This document shows positions 34,476-44,729 of a stretch of 64,000 nt of DNA, in pieces; within the stretch, counting starts at the first letter, position 1; each line of letters begins with the position of its first letter. Where the stretch lies: positions 4,131,880 through 4,195,879 of the forward strand of contig VZQC01000392.1 of the NCBI GenBank assembly GCA_009823505.1. Direction: 5' to 3'. The DNA is from Rhizomys pruinosus (taxonomy: Eukaryota; Chordata; Mammalia; Rodentia; Spalacidae). Made by a program: the position numbers and the translations under genes. The notes beneath the pieces are model-generated. The model was not told the origin of the DNA. It made no database searches and saw nothing but the letters and a program-made list of their open reading frames with translations.

Positions 34476-34698
34476 GGGGCTGGAGAGATGGGTCAGTGGT
34501 TAAGAGCACTGACTGCTCTTGCAGAGGACCCAGGTTCGATTCCCAGCACCCACATGGCAGCTAAGAACCGTCTTTAACTCCAGTTCCAGGGGAATCCGAT
34601 GCCCTCTTCTGACCTCCATGGCATTGCACGACACGGGTGCACCAAACTACATGCAAACAGTACACTCATACACATAAAAAATAATAAATTAATTAAAA
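34476..34698 (+). mobile_element. B2 SINE, without the 17-bp duplication
   Basis: Sense B2. Target duplication aaatgagtcagtatg at 34,461-34,475 and 34,699-34,713. Confidence 0.95.
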
Positions 34699-34713
34699 AA
34701 ATGAGTCAGTATG

Positions 34714-35128
34714 AACTGTTCTGTTCACCAGCCTAGAGATTAAATATAGTCATATTTCTCTAAATATAGTAATATCTCTTTTAATTCTTTTAATCACCCA
34801 AATACTCTTCTGTTATATGGCAGCCCAGTGTCTCTTGAGAACCCCTTTTCTCCCCAGCCAGAACTGCATAAGAGCACTAGGGATTTAGAGATTTCGAGAG
34901 GTTGGGCTGTTGATCAGACTTTTAGCCACCAATTGTGTTATGGCTGGCACAATGCAGCATGGTTAAAGACTGTTCTCACAGAGCCTCGCTTACCCTAGTT
35001 CACTTTTTGGAATGACGTCTGTGCTGACCCTGACTCAGAACACTTTCATCATGGCTGTCCTGTCTCCTAACACTAAAGTACTTTAGTTTCTATCAGAAGT
35101 CGCACACTCACTCAAGGCCACTTGACCA
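34714..35128. other. Unassigned sequence
   Basis: No gene or repeat recognised. Confidence 0.45.
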
Positions 35129-35137
35129 CATCCAGCT

Positions 35138-35298
35138 TTTTTTTTTTTTTTCTTGTCTTTTTCAAGACAGGGTCTCCCTGTAGCCCCAGCTGTCCTGGAA
35201 CTCTCCACATAAACCAGACTGGCCTAGAACTCGCAGAGATCCACCTGCCTCTGCCTCCGGAGTGCTGAGATTAAAGGCATATGCTACCACGCCAGGCT
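35138..35298 (-). mobile_element. B1 SINE
   Basis: T-run, gacagggtctccctgtagcc through to accacgccaggct. The flank catccagctttt occurs on both sides. Confidence 0.94.
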
Positions 35299-36670
35299 CC
35301 ATCCAGCTTTTTGACACATGGTTTGGGCTGAAAATGTTGGAATTTTACCTGAAATAGTCAACAGTCAACACAGATAAAATGTCGAGTAAGTCTTTCTCAT
35401 TCCTATCAAAAAGGTGGGAGATCTGACCACAGACAGCTAATTCCCACAGAGCCACAAGCATTGGTATTGACAAGAGCTCTCTCGTGATGTGCACGCTCTT
35501 TCCAGGCTCTAAAACCCTCTCTAAATCCCTGTTTTTCCTGAACCCTACTTTATTCATTTGCACTACATGGCTAACCTCAACAGTCTTCTGCATTGGTAGC
35601 CCCTTAGACTAGAAGCTCTTAGGGGGCTAACACAGAAACTGGAGGGAATTGGCATGTAGTTGTGCAGTTCCACTCTGGGGATGGACTGGGAGCATTAATA
35701 ACCTAAATCTTGGTGGCGTTGAATCTAGCTGAATTTTAATTTCTGTATTAGTAACCAGACTCCAATCTTTCCTTGAAGATCCTGTAGAACTCTGAGTTTT
35801 TACTGATGCCAGTTTGAGCTGGGTTTTTTTTATAAGCACATGCTTATGATTGCTACTGAACCCAACTTGAGTCACAAAGCAACAAAGGCATTACTAGCTC
35901 TAACAAAAGCAACAACACTTCTCAAAATTCCCACCCTTCACCAGAATCAAAGACCTAATAAAACCAGCAGGGCAGAGAGTCAGAAGGGTCAGAGGCTAAA
36001 AATGAGACCAAAGAACACATTCAAATACATAAGAACCCAAGGTTTGATTCAAGCAGCTTTGTTTATTGAACTGAACCCTGTAGATAAACAGAAGGATCAA
36101 GATGAAAAAATACCATGGCGTTGGGGGGCGAGGAGGGGAAAGCAGAGAGGTGGGACATCAGGAAAACGTGTAGGCAGCTGGGAAGACAGAAGCGTTCCAC
36201 GTAAATCTTCAGCATGAGAGCCCGAATTTTCAGTGGCGTGAGAGTCCGTGGGATGATGGTAATTATTTATTCCACAGACAATTTGTCACCTGATATTCTG
36301 AGAAATGACCAGTGTCATATAACATACAATTCGATAAAAAATAAGTTTGCAGTTTCATGTTCTTCAATTTTTCTTCAAACTATGTAAAGACAAACCAAAA
36401 TGAGATAGATTCCGGAAACAGCTGCTTAACAAGAAGTTGTATTTAATTTAACTATCACTATATCAGGAATAAAATCTAAGTGTAGTAAGACATAACCTTT
36501 CCAATTCATCTTCTCAGTCACCTTATACATAAAATTATACCCCATACTAAATAAGGTATATTATCTAATTTTCAACCATATAAACCTTTTGAAGTTATTT
36601 TCCTTCAGTTCAAGCATTTGTGTCTCAAATATTAAAGAACTGAGCCACGACACCCAGCATAAAAAGACTT
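35299..36670. other. Mostly unassigned, possible L2 relic
   Basis: 35,500-35,640 (ctttattcatttgcactaca, agactagaagctcttag) resembles an L2 3' end. 36,040-36,220 has a minus-strand AATAAA and CpG-bearing sequence of unknown origin. No coding frame is recognised. Confidence 0.4.
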
Positions 36671-36674
36671 TTTC

Positions 36675-36840
36675 TTTTTTTGGGGGGGTCTTTTTGAGAC
36701 AGGGTCTCCCTGTAGCCTCAGCTGGCCTGGAACTCACTACATAGACCAGATAGACCAGTCTGGCCTTGAACTCACAGAGATCCACCTGCCTCTGCTTCCC
36801 AAGTGCTAAGTTTAAAGCCCTGCACCACCATGCCCAGCTT
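36675..36840 (-). mobile_element. B1 SINE
   Basis: tttgagacagggtctccctg through to accaccatgcccagctt. It carries a small internal duplication of tagaccaga near 36,742. Confidence 0.92.
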
Positions 36841-36859
36841 AAAAATACTATTTTTAAAA

Positions 36860-37720
36860 ACACCAAGAATGAAGAATCAGTTTAAAACCCCAGCCCAGAG
36901 ATGACTCCCCCAGCTGGTGGGGAGTCAGAAATGAGTTGGAACCCCTCCACTATACTTGTTGATAATGAAAACTTTTCAAACTGTGTTTCTCTATCACAGG
37001 AAATTTTAAGTATCACATCAAAGCATCATGGGAAATGAGCTGCAGAGATGTGAAGGAAGCTGAAGATGTATCTCGGGATGGCTCTGATACTTCCTGGGAA
37101 GGATTTGAGTCTGGGTGAAAAGAGTCTCCAAGGACTCTGTCTCTTTCCCCCAGAGAAGAAGAAATGATCATGCTAAATATATGCTCTTGCTAAACTGTCG
37201 TTTTCTCTACATAACGTATCAAAGGACCTTTTTGTCATCATTTTAAATTCATATGTTACATAGAACCATCCTCCCACTAGCATGCTACAGACACCTTCAT
37301 CCCAAGGTGGCATCCACTTGCTTAGAATCATGACAAACTAGTTGACTGTTGACACTCAGCGAGAAAGGAGGGGCAGGGAGAATCAGCCACACCCCCCAAC
37401 TATCCAGTTGGGCCTAGTTGCACAGGAGGTAAGGACCACATATATAACAGGAAGCCGTAGGGAGGCTCTCTCACCGTGTTGTGCAGGCAGCAGTAAAGCT
37501 AGAATCCCTGCCTGGATGGAGACTTTCCCGTGCCCACTAGGCGGCAGGGGCCCGCGCGCACTGCCCTGTGGGTAAGCCCAAATAAACTCAGAATTCCCAG
37601 ACTGCAGTTTGGAGAAATTGACCTCTCTTGGTTGTAAGGGACCAAGGGAAACAGGGGCCAGACACTGAGCCTCCCAGAAGGATTTTCAGCAACAAAATAT
37701 CACACCATGAGAGCACACCC
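36860..37720 (+). mobile_element. LTR-like block, unclassified
   Basis: Begins with gggagtcagaaatgagttgg, shared with 42,610. Later there is a TATA-like catatataacagg (37,438) followed about 140 nt on by AATAAA (37,581) and a GC-rich segment between, the usual order of an LTR R region. No internal retroviral gene is seen. The family is not identified and the boundaries are approximate. Confidence 0.4.
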
Positions 37721-37772
37721 CTCCAGGTAAACCTTCAGTTTTTAATCTCTTCAAATACTCTTAAAAATGTCC

Positions 37773-38018
37773 CGGGGGCTGGAGAGATGGCCTAGCGGTT
37801 AAGAGCGCCGACTGCTCTTGCAGAGGACCCGGGTTCGATCCCCAGCACCCATATGGAGGCCGAGCCGTCTGAAACTCCAATTCCAGGAGAACTCCAGTTC
37901 CAGGGGAATCCGAGACCCTCTTCTGACCTCCGCGGCATTGCACGACATGGGTGCACAGACTTGCATGCAGACAGTACATTCATACACATACAGAAATAAA
38001 TAAAATTAAAAAAAATTC
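37773..38018 (+). mobile_element. B2 SINE (17-bp duplication subfamily)
   Basis: Sense B2, close to the local consensus, with a slightly shortened gaggccgagccgtctgaaac segment. Confidence 0.95.
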
Positions 38019-38074
38019 CCACCATCGTCTTTATGCTATCTTTATACACACATGTGCTTAAGAATACCTTAGAG

Positions 38075-38318
38075 GGGCTGGAGAGATGGCCTAGCGGTTA
38101 AGAGCACCGACTGCTTTTACAGAAGACCCGGGTTCGATCCCCAGCACCCACATGGCGGCTGAGAACCGTCCGTAACTCCAATTCCAGGAGAACTCCAGTT
38201 CCAGGGGAATCCAACGCCCTCTTCTGACCTCTGCGGCATTGCACGACAAGGGTGCACAAACCTACATGCAGACAGTACATTCATACACATAAAATAAATA
38301 AAATTAAAAAAAAAAAGA
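38075..38318 (+). mobile_element. B2 SINE (17-bp duplication subfamily)
   Basis: Sense B2 55 bp after the previous one. The flank agaataccttaga occurs on both sides. Confidence 0.95.
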
Positions 38319-38394
38319 ATACCTTAGAATAGTTTTGAAAAATAGGATTGCTAAGTAGTTTAATAGATCGACTTTACATTAAAAAATAATTTAA

Positions 38395-38535
38395 GATGTC
38401 AGCAAACTGGCTCAAACAGGTGAAGGCACTTGCCTAAAAAGCCTGATATATGATTTCATAGGAGAGGACCAGCTCATACCTGAGCCATGGTACATGTGCA
38501 CCACAAACACACACACACACACACACACACACCAC
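38395..38535 (+). mobile_element. Old B3-like SINE fragment with (CA)n tail
   Basis: tcagcaaactggctcaaaca, aaggcacttgcctaaaaagc, then (CA)n at 38,505-38,532. Confidence 0.55.
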
Positions 38536-38594
38536 ATTCACACACATCACATAACATAACATCACATCAATAATAATAAATAAAACATATTCTT

Positions 38595-38612
38595 TAAAGT
38601 TTAAACTTTACA
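38595..38612 (+). repeat. Target-site duplication, 5' copy (Amd1 retrocopy)
   Basis: The 18-mer taaagtttaaactttaca is repeated exactly at 41,110-41,127. The two copies bracket the Amd1 cDNA, which is the hallmark of L1-type retroposition. The 18-mer is itself close to palindromic. Confidence 0.92.
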
Positions 38613-38640
38613 GCTCACGCACAGCCCTCGCTTACACAGT

Positions 38641-38661
38641 ATGCCCGGCGACATTAGCTAG
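38641..38661 (+). promoter_or_regulatory. Remnant of the Amd1 MAGDIS upstream ORF
   Basis: The seven codons read M-P-G-D-I-S-stop, 28 nt from the inferred 5' end of the retrocopy. Mammalian AMD1 mRNA carries a short upstream ORF encoding MAGDIS near the cap, which stalls ribosomes when polyamines are high. One G-to-C change turns the second codon from Ala to Pro. Its presence shows that the source mRNA was essentially full length at the 5' end. Confidence 0.88.
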
Positions 38662-38845
38662 AGCTCGCTCAACTCTAACCGGAAAGCAGCGGACTAGAAG
38701 AGACTGAACTGTGTCTGCCTCTATTTCCAACAGACTCACGTTCAACATTCGCTCACAAAAATAGCCAGGAAATTATGTCTAAGTCCTTTTTAAAAAAAAA
38801 AAAGTTAATATAAATAATACCAAGAAAAAAGGAAACCGGAACTTA

Positions 38846-38856
38846 AAAAATCTTTT

Positions 38857-38902
<46 letters not shown>

Positions 38903-39136
38903 GTATGAATGTACTCGTCTGCATGCAAGTTTGTGCACCCGTTGTCGTGCGGTTAGTGCCGCGGAGGTTTGTGAAGAGGGTGTCGGATTCCCCTGTTAAC
39001 TGGAGTTCTCCAGGGAATTGGAGTTTCAGACGTTTCTCAGCCGCCATGTGAGTGCTGGACATCGGGATCGATAACCCGGGTCCGGCTTGTAAGCAGTCGG
39101 TTGGCGCTCTTAACTGCTGGCCATCTCTTTCAGCCT
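38846..39136 (-). mobile_element. B2 SINE inside the Amd1 retrocopy leader
   Basis: Antisense B2 with a long T-run (from about 38,870), the 17-bp duplication subfamily signature, and the tRNA-like head ending near 39,135. Compared with other copies in the window it has an unusual number of small insertions, for example after gtgcacccg and in the box B region. That pattern looks like read error rather than age. Confidence 0.85.
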
Positions 39137-39669
39137 CCTAGTGAACTCTGATATCATTTAGTCATACACAGTCTTTTGGAACAATTCCGCAATGGCAGCG
39201 TCGGAATTGGCGGGAGGAAGATTTAAATTTAACGTCTGTTTCTGTTGTTGTTTGGTTTTCGCCAGTTCTCACGTGATGAACTGCACATTTTTTTCGAAGG
39301 GACCGAAAGCTTCTGGGAGGTTTGGTTCTCCGGCAGCAGCCTACCAACCAGGGATCTGAGGATCTTCTCACTATCCCAAGATCTGAATAGGATGAGCTTT
39401 TGAAGGATGTGCATTGTTCAATCAAAAGTGTGACAAAAACTGACAAGCAGGAAGCATATGTACTCAGTGAGAGCAGCATGTTTGTTGCCAAGACACATTT
39501 CATTTTGAAGATATGCAGTACCATCCTCTTACTGAAAGCACTGGTTCCCCTGTTGAAGCTTGCTAGGGATTACGTGGGTTTGACTCCATTCAAAGTCTCT
39601 TTTATTCTGTAAGATTTCATGAAGCCTTCTCACAAGGTAACCCACACCGGAATATTCCAGAGAAATGGA

Positions 39670-39948
39670 TTTTTTTTTAATTATTTAATTTAAATTTTTT
39701 ATTTCTGTTTAAGTGTTATGAATGTACTGTTTGCATGCAAGTTTGTGCACCCGTTTTGTCGTGCAATGCCGTGGACGTGCAATGCCGCGGAGGGTCAGAA
39801 GAGGGTGTCGGAATTTCCCCTGGAACTGGAGTCTCCCGGAATTGGACGTTTCAGACGTCTCCAGCCGCCATGTGGGTGCCTGGAGATCGAACCAGGGTCC
39901 TCGTAAGCTGGTTACCACTCTATAACCGCTAGGCCATCTCTCCAGCCC
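39670..39948 (-). mobile_element. B2 SINE inside the Amd1 retrocopy coding region
   Basis: Antisense B2 flanked by gaaatgga (39,662-39,669 and 39,949-39,956). The host Amd1 sequence resumes exactly after the second copy, so the insertion postdates the retrocopy. The copy contains small indels, including a repeated stretch gtgcaatgccg. Confidence 0.9.
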
Positions 39949-41109
39949 GAAATGGAATTTCTTAATGCAATTTTCCCAAATGGAGCAGCATATTTTATGG
40001 GATGTATGAATTCTGTTGGTACTTGTATACTTTGGATTCCCAGAGAGCCGAGTAATCAATCAGCCAGATCAAACCCTGGAAATTCTGACGAGTGAGCTTG
40101 ACCCAGCTATGGACCAGTTCTACATGAAAGATGGTGTTACTGCAAAGGATGTCACTCGTGAGAGTGGAATTCGTGACCTGATACCAGGTTCTGTCATTGA
40201 TGCCACATTGTTCAATCCCTGTGGCTATTCGATGAATGGAATGAAATCGGATGGAACTTACTGGACTATTCACATCACTCCAGAACCAGAATTTTCTTAT
40301 GTTAGCTTTGAAACAAACTTAAGTCAGACCTATGATGACCTGATCAGGAGAGTTGTGGAAGTCTTCAAGCCAGGAAAATGTGTGACCACCTTGTTTGTTA
40401 ATCAGAGTTCTAAGTGTCACACAATGCTTTCTTCACCGAAGATTGAAGGTTTTAAACGTCTTGATTGCCAGAGTGCTATGTTCAATGATTACAATTTTGT
40501 TTTTACCAGTCTTGCTAAGAAGCAGCAACAACAGCAGAGTTGATTAAGAAAAATGAAGAAGAAAAAAATGCAAAAAGAGAAGACACATAGAAGGTGGTGG
40601 CTGCTTTGTAGATGTTGGTACCGGGGGCTGAGCTTTCCATGACCCCCACCTTGTAGTTGCAGAAAGCCCTAGGTGTAATGATAGTGTAATCATTTCAAAG
40701 TGTATGCATTATTATATCAAGGAGTTAGATACCTTGCATGAATGCTCTCTTCTGTGTTTACGTATTCTATGCCACTCTTGCTGTGAAATTGAAGTGCGTG
40801 TAGCAAAAAAACTTTTCCCATATGAAACTTTACAACTCTTGTGAAAACAATTCAATTTGGTTTATGCACAGTATAATATTTCTGCAAGTATCGTCCAAAA
40901 TTCTCCACAGACAAGGCTTTCATCCTCATTAGATGTTGGCCTCAGCTAACCATCTGGGACTGTTCAATTTATTACTGCCAGAATTTTATGTCCAGTTACC
41001 TCCACTTTCTAGAACATATTCTCTACTAATTTTATTAAAGACAAATTTTTACTTCCTACAGGTGTTTTTGCAATGGCAATTAAAGTTTTTCTTCAACATG
41101 AAAAAACGA

Positions 41110-41127
41110 TAAAGTTTAAACTTTACA
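41110..41127 (+). repeat. Target-site duplication, 3' copy (Amd1 retrocopy)
   Basis: Exact second copy of the 18-mer at 38,595-38,612. It directly follows the short A-rich end of the retrocopy. Confidence 0.92.
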
Positions 41128-41438
41128 TTTTTTATACATATAGCTAAATTATTTTCCATAAAAGTTAGCATCAATATTTACTCTCACAGACAGTCTTAAG
41201 AATGCCTACATTTTTAGAGGGGTAAGTAAGGAACATTTAAATTATCATAGAATACATTTACCTCTTCTCTTGATATTCAGTTCTATGCATCTTAAGGCAT
41301 ATAAAGATGTGTGTTCTTATCACCTCACTCAGGATACAGAACCCCATCTTCTAGAAAAGTCCTTGTGCTACTCCTCTTCAGTTCATATCTCCCTGCCAAC
41401 CTCACATTCTACAAATACTGATCTGTTCTCTGTCCCCA

Positions 41439-41444
<6 letters not shown>

Positions 41445-41480
<36 letters not shown>
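41445..41480. repeat. (TG)n microsatellite
   Basis: About 17 TG units at the edge of the antisense L1 relic. Confidence 0.97.
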
Positions 41481-41482
<2 letters not shown>

Positions 41483-42500
41483 TTCCAGGAATGTTTTATA
41501 CATGAAATCACATGGAAACTTTTGACATCAGTTTCTTCCATTCAGCATATGCTTTGAAATTCATCCACATTATTGCATAAGTCAAAAGTTCTAGGGCTTG
41601 TTTTGCAGTTTTGTTTCTATTTCTTAATATAAATGTGTTAGAGATTATGACTTCTGCCATTGAAGGACTTTCTTCTCAAAGTAATCTGCAATTACAGATA
41701 GACCTGCTATAGTCACATACACATGTTTTGTATGTGAATATAAATTTTATGGTTTTAGTCTAAATACATAGGAGAAAGGTCACTGGGCTCTATGGCAAGT
41801 ACATGTTTAACTACAGGCAATTTCCAGGAAGCGGTGCCATTTTGCATTCCCACTGGCTGTATGCGACTGTTCTCCATCCCCTCAGTAGTAGTTTTTTTCA
41901 TTATTTGCTTCCTTGGACATTTTAGTAGAGGTATAGACATAGTATGTCTTGGTTCTCCTCTCTCTATCGACCTTCTCATCTGTCTTTCAATTATGTCCAA
42001 CATAATTGTGATTATTTTGATTGTCATTTCTCTTTATTTCTGGTAGGTTGGAGCATCTTTTCATGCATCTTGGCTATTTTTTTAATTTTTATTTCTGTAT
42101 GTGTATGAATGTACTGTCTGCATGCAAGTTTGTGCACCCGTGTCGTGCAATGCCACGGAGGTCAGAAGAGGGTCTCAGATTCCACTGGAACTGGAGTTCT
42201 CCTGGAATTGGAGTTTCAGACAGTTCTCAGCCGTCATGTGGGTGCTGGGGATCGAACCCAGTTCCTCTGTAAGAGCGGTCGGCACTCTTAACTGCTAGGC
42301 CATCTCTCCAGCCCATCTTGACTGTTTTTAATCCAGTGTTCATCCTTTTGTTATTTACTCATTGGAACTCTGGTTAAACCAAGTGTTTTGATTCTTGACT
42401 GTTACATATGTTCCAAATAGTTTTCCCAGATTGTCATTTTTAATTCATCTATAAATCTCTTCCTTTAGGGTTATTGGCTTTGATGTTCACAGATTCCATC
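41480..42500 (-). mobile_element. LINE-1 (older) antisense relic with nested B2
   Basis: Reverse-strand L1: gaaattcatccacattattg, a diverged gtcactgggctctatggcaa, ccattttgcattcccactgg and, past the B2 at 42,069-42,315, ttgattcttgactgttacat. Typical of old L1M ORF2 ends and 3' UTRs. Confidence 0.7.
42069..42315 (-). mobile_element. B2 SINE (17-bp duplication subfamily)
   Basis: Antisense B2 nested in the L1 relic. The flank catcttg is on both sides. Confidence 0.95.
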
Positions 42501-42589
42501 AGCATTTCCAGATTATAGAAATATTTGGCTAAATTTACTCAAGTGCTTGCAAAAAATGATTAAACATTCCACATTATTATTAACAATTG

Positions 42590-42720
42590 CCTTGCCTCCA
42601 TCCCATCTGGTTGGGAGTCAGAAATGAGTTGGGGACCTCTGCTAAACTTGCTGATAGTAAAAACTTCCCAAACTCAGAGAAGAAGAAAATGACCTTTCCA
42701 AAAAAGCAAGAGTCCTAATT
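42590..42720 (+). mobile_element. LTR-like fragment, related to 36.9 kb
   Basis: gggagtcagaaatgagttgg and the following 45 nt align with 36,918-36,982. cagagaagaagaaaatgac aligns with 37,152. A partial member of the same unnamed repeat. Confidence 0.45.
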
Positions 42721-42943
42721 CAGACAACATGTATGTGGGGGGGGGCAGTTTCAGTGAGTCAATGGTATTAAGGATGAGCTAACCAGAGACTGACCCCAAA
42801 GTAATGTTCCAAATAAAGGGAGAGACAGGTGCATTCCACAACTGGGTCAGTGTTCAGGAGAACTGACTGGGGAGATAAGTGACAAAACAGAAAAGAAATG
42901 TTTTAATGTGCAATAGAGTAAACAGCACAAGAAAAAAGAGCAC

Positions 42944-42999
<56 letters not shown>

Positions 43000-43527
43000 A
43001 AAAAAGGGAGGGACACAATGAGTGAGAAAGGGGTCTGTAAATATGTTTCATTAATAAATGACTGCAAGTTAATTTGATGCAGGAAGAGATATATGGTGAA
43101 CTCCCATGACAGAAAGGAGGAAAGAAATAGTTAAGAGCTAGAAGCCCTGGAAGACATCTTTGACTAGGTCAAGACTGTTCAGGGAGAAATCAGGGCTCCA
43201 CAGTAGCAAAGGCAGAATTTGTCCTGGCAACTCTCTAGTAATATCAGCTAGCAGGTATCTATATGCTGCAAGTCAATTGCTTCCAGGTTTATTCCAATTC
43301 TAGAGATTCCACATAAGAGCTCCAGATACTTATGTCAAACTTTCCAAACTCCTGTTATATCCCAGATTCAAAAGGCAGCTACATCCTTGTGCAGGCGCTG
43401 CCTGCACACAGCCTACCTAGGAGAAGGGAAAAGGAAGAGTCAGGGCAGCCTTAAAAACAAGAGTGCTGCTGAGGTATGTGTCTTCTGAGTATCATTATCT
43501 TCAGAATGGTAGCTTAATTCACATTTA
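42721..43527. other. Unassigned sequence with a (GA)n tract
   Basis: (GA)n at 42,949-42,997. Otherwise nothing recognised. Confidence 0.5.
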
Positions 43528-43599
43528 TTTATCATCTATGAAAAGAACCTGTATTAGTTACTGTTTATCATCTATGAAAAGAACCTGTATTAGTTACTG
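43528..43599. repeat. 36-bp direct tandem duplication
   Basis: Two identical 36-bp units (43,528-43,563 and 43,564-43,599), starting tttatcatctatgaaaagaa and ending tagttactg. They overlap the 5' end of the next repeat. Confidence 0.93.
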
Positions 43600-44065
43600 T
43601 TCTGTTGCTGTGATAAAAACACCATGACCAAGGGAACTTATAAGAAGAAAAGTTGATTTGAGCTTATGGTCCTAGGTTCCAGGAGAATTAGAGTCTGTCA
43701 TGGCCGGGAGGTGACTGGAGCAGGAGGAGAAGCTAAGCTCTCACGTCTTCAAGCAGGCACAGGAAGCAGATCTGGCAAGGCTTAAGAACTCTCTAAGCCC
43801 CATGGGAGGCAGAGGCAGGCAGATATTTGTGAGTTCAAGGCCAGCCTGGTCTACAAAGTGAGTTCCAGGACAGCTGGGGCTACATGGAGACCCTGTTTCG
43901 AAAATACCAAAAAAAAAGAACAAAGAACTCTCTAAGCCCACCCCCAGTGAAATGCTTCCTCCATCATGGCTATACCTAAGATTGCCCCCAAACAGCCCCA
44001 CCAACAAGGACAAAATGTCCAAATACTTGGAGCCTGTGGGGCACATTCTCATTCAAACCACCACA
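43588..44065. mobile_element. Rodent interspersed repeat (DNA-element-like), split by a B1
   Basis: Begins tattagttactgttctgtt, contains gataaaaacaccatgaccaa and ends cattcaaaccaccacag. I recall this as a common rodent repeat with hAT-like ends, but the family name is uncertain. Confidence 0.55.
43801..43922 (+). mobile_element. B1 SINE, 5' truncated
   Basis: Starts at gggaggcagaggcaggcag and lacks the first 35 or so nt, yet has a perfect 17-bp target duplication (aagaactctctaagccc at 43,784-43,800 and 43,923-43,939). So it inserted already truncated. Confidence 0.94.
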
Positions 44066-44354
44066 GAATGAAAATTTGTAAAGTCTTGAATTTTTTTTGA
44101 AATTGCCAAAATAAACAAAAAGACTGAAACGATTGTCAGGAATCTTATAGCCAAAACAAAATTAAGTTCTTTACATAAATTTGCAATCAGAACCTCTGAA
44201 AACTCAGAACTGACAGATGATTAAAAGGCTATGCTACACTTTTTCCCAGAAAACACACACAGGACACCAACAATGTGCTGTGCACAATGCAAGGACTGAT
44301 GTATGCTTCAGAGGAATGTGCAGCATAGAGGTGCAAGAAAGAGACCAAGAAGCA

Positions 44355-44705
44355 CAGTTACCTGAACCACACTCCTATGTAGTAAGCACATGCATCCAGG
44401 AAGTACAAATGAGCAACAACTCACCCTGAAAGTCTTTCCAGGAAAGGTGTCAAGGCAGAAGAGCAAAGAGTTGAGCAAAACAAGGTTGGCTGGGGCGGGG
44501 CTGTGTCCTGTAGCTGAAGCTCAGGAAGATCACTCAGTGGGAAGGCTAGCCAATGAGGCCCAGCACAGAAATGCTGAAGACCCATGCTGAATGGCTCAGA
44601 TCCTCTGCATTCCCTGCACTTCTGTTTTAGCCTAGAGCATGCCTTAAAGAATCCCATCCTCCTTTCTCACATGAATGGAAATGCATTTGATTGCAAGGTA
44701 GTAGA
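44355..44705 (+). repeat. Unknown duplicated segment, copy 1
   Basis: Aligns in the same orientation with 49,110-49,505 over most of its length: ctgaaccacact, tttccaggaaaggtgt, gaagagcaaagag, and a 3' part around cttctgttttagcct. Diverged, with a 60-bp length difference. Not recognised as a known repeat and no coding frame is shared. Confidence 0.7.
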
Positions 44706-44729
44706 GTAGCTATCGTGAGCATTCTGTAG

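Larger units (their letters stand above)
38613..41109 (+). pseudogene. Amd1 (retrocopy): Processed retrocopy of Amd1 (S-adenosylmethionine decarboxylase), broken
   Basis: The parent enzyme makes decarboxylated S-adenosylmethionine for spermidine and spermine synthesis in the cytosol. It is a pyruvoyl enzyme that cleaves itself at an internal Glu-Ser. Here the whole mRNA is present without introns: 5' leader, coding region (about 39,276-40,543) and 3' UTR with ATTAAA at 41,034 and 41,079 and a short decayed A-run. It is flanked by an 18-bp direct repeat. The self-cleavage motif LSESS (near 39,455), the PCGYSMNG segment with the catalytic Ser (near 40,217), the [13 protein letters not shown] segment with the catalytic His (near 40,258) and the KKQQQQQS C-terminus are readable. 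Two B2 elements interrupt the leader and the N-terminal coding part. Frameshifts occur near the start codon, near 39,573 and near 40,015-40,045. The frame is then open to the TGA at 40,541. L1-mediated retroposition is inferred. It is a pseudogene unless the frameshifts are assembly errors. Confidence 0.93.

Noticed and set aside
35840..36217. 125-codon plus-strand frame
   Set aside because: Lys/Arg/Gln-rich, no recognised domain, and it begins in what may be a repeat relic.
43528..43599. CRISPR-like or satellite array
   Set aside because: Only two units with no spacers, in a rodent genome. A simple tandem duplication.
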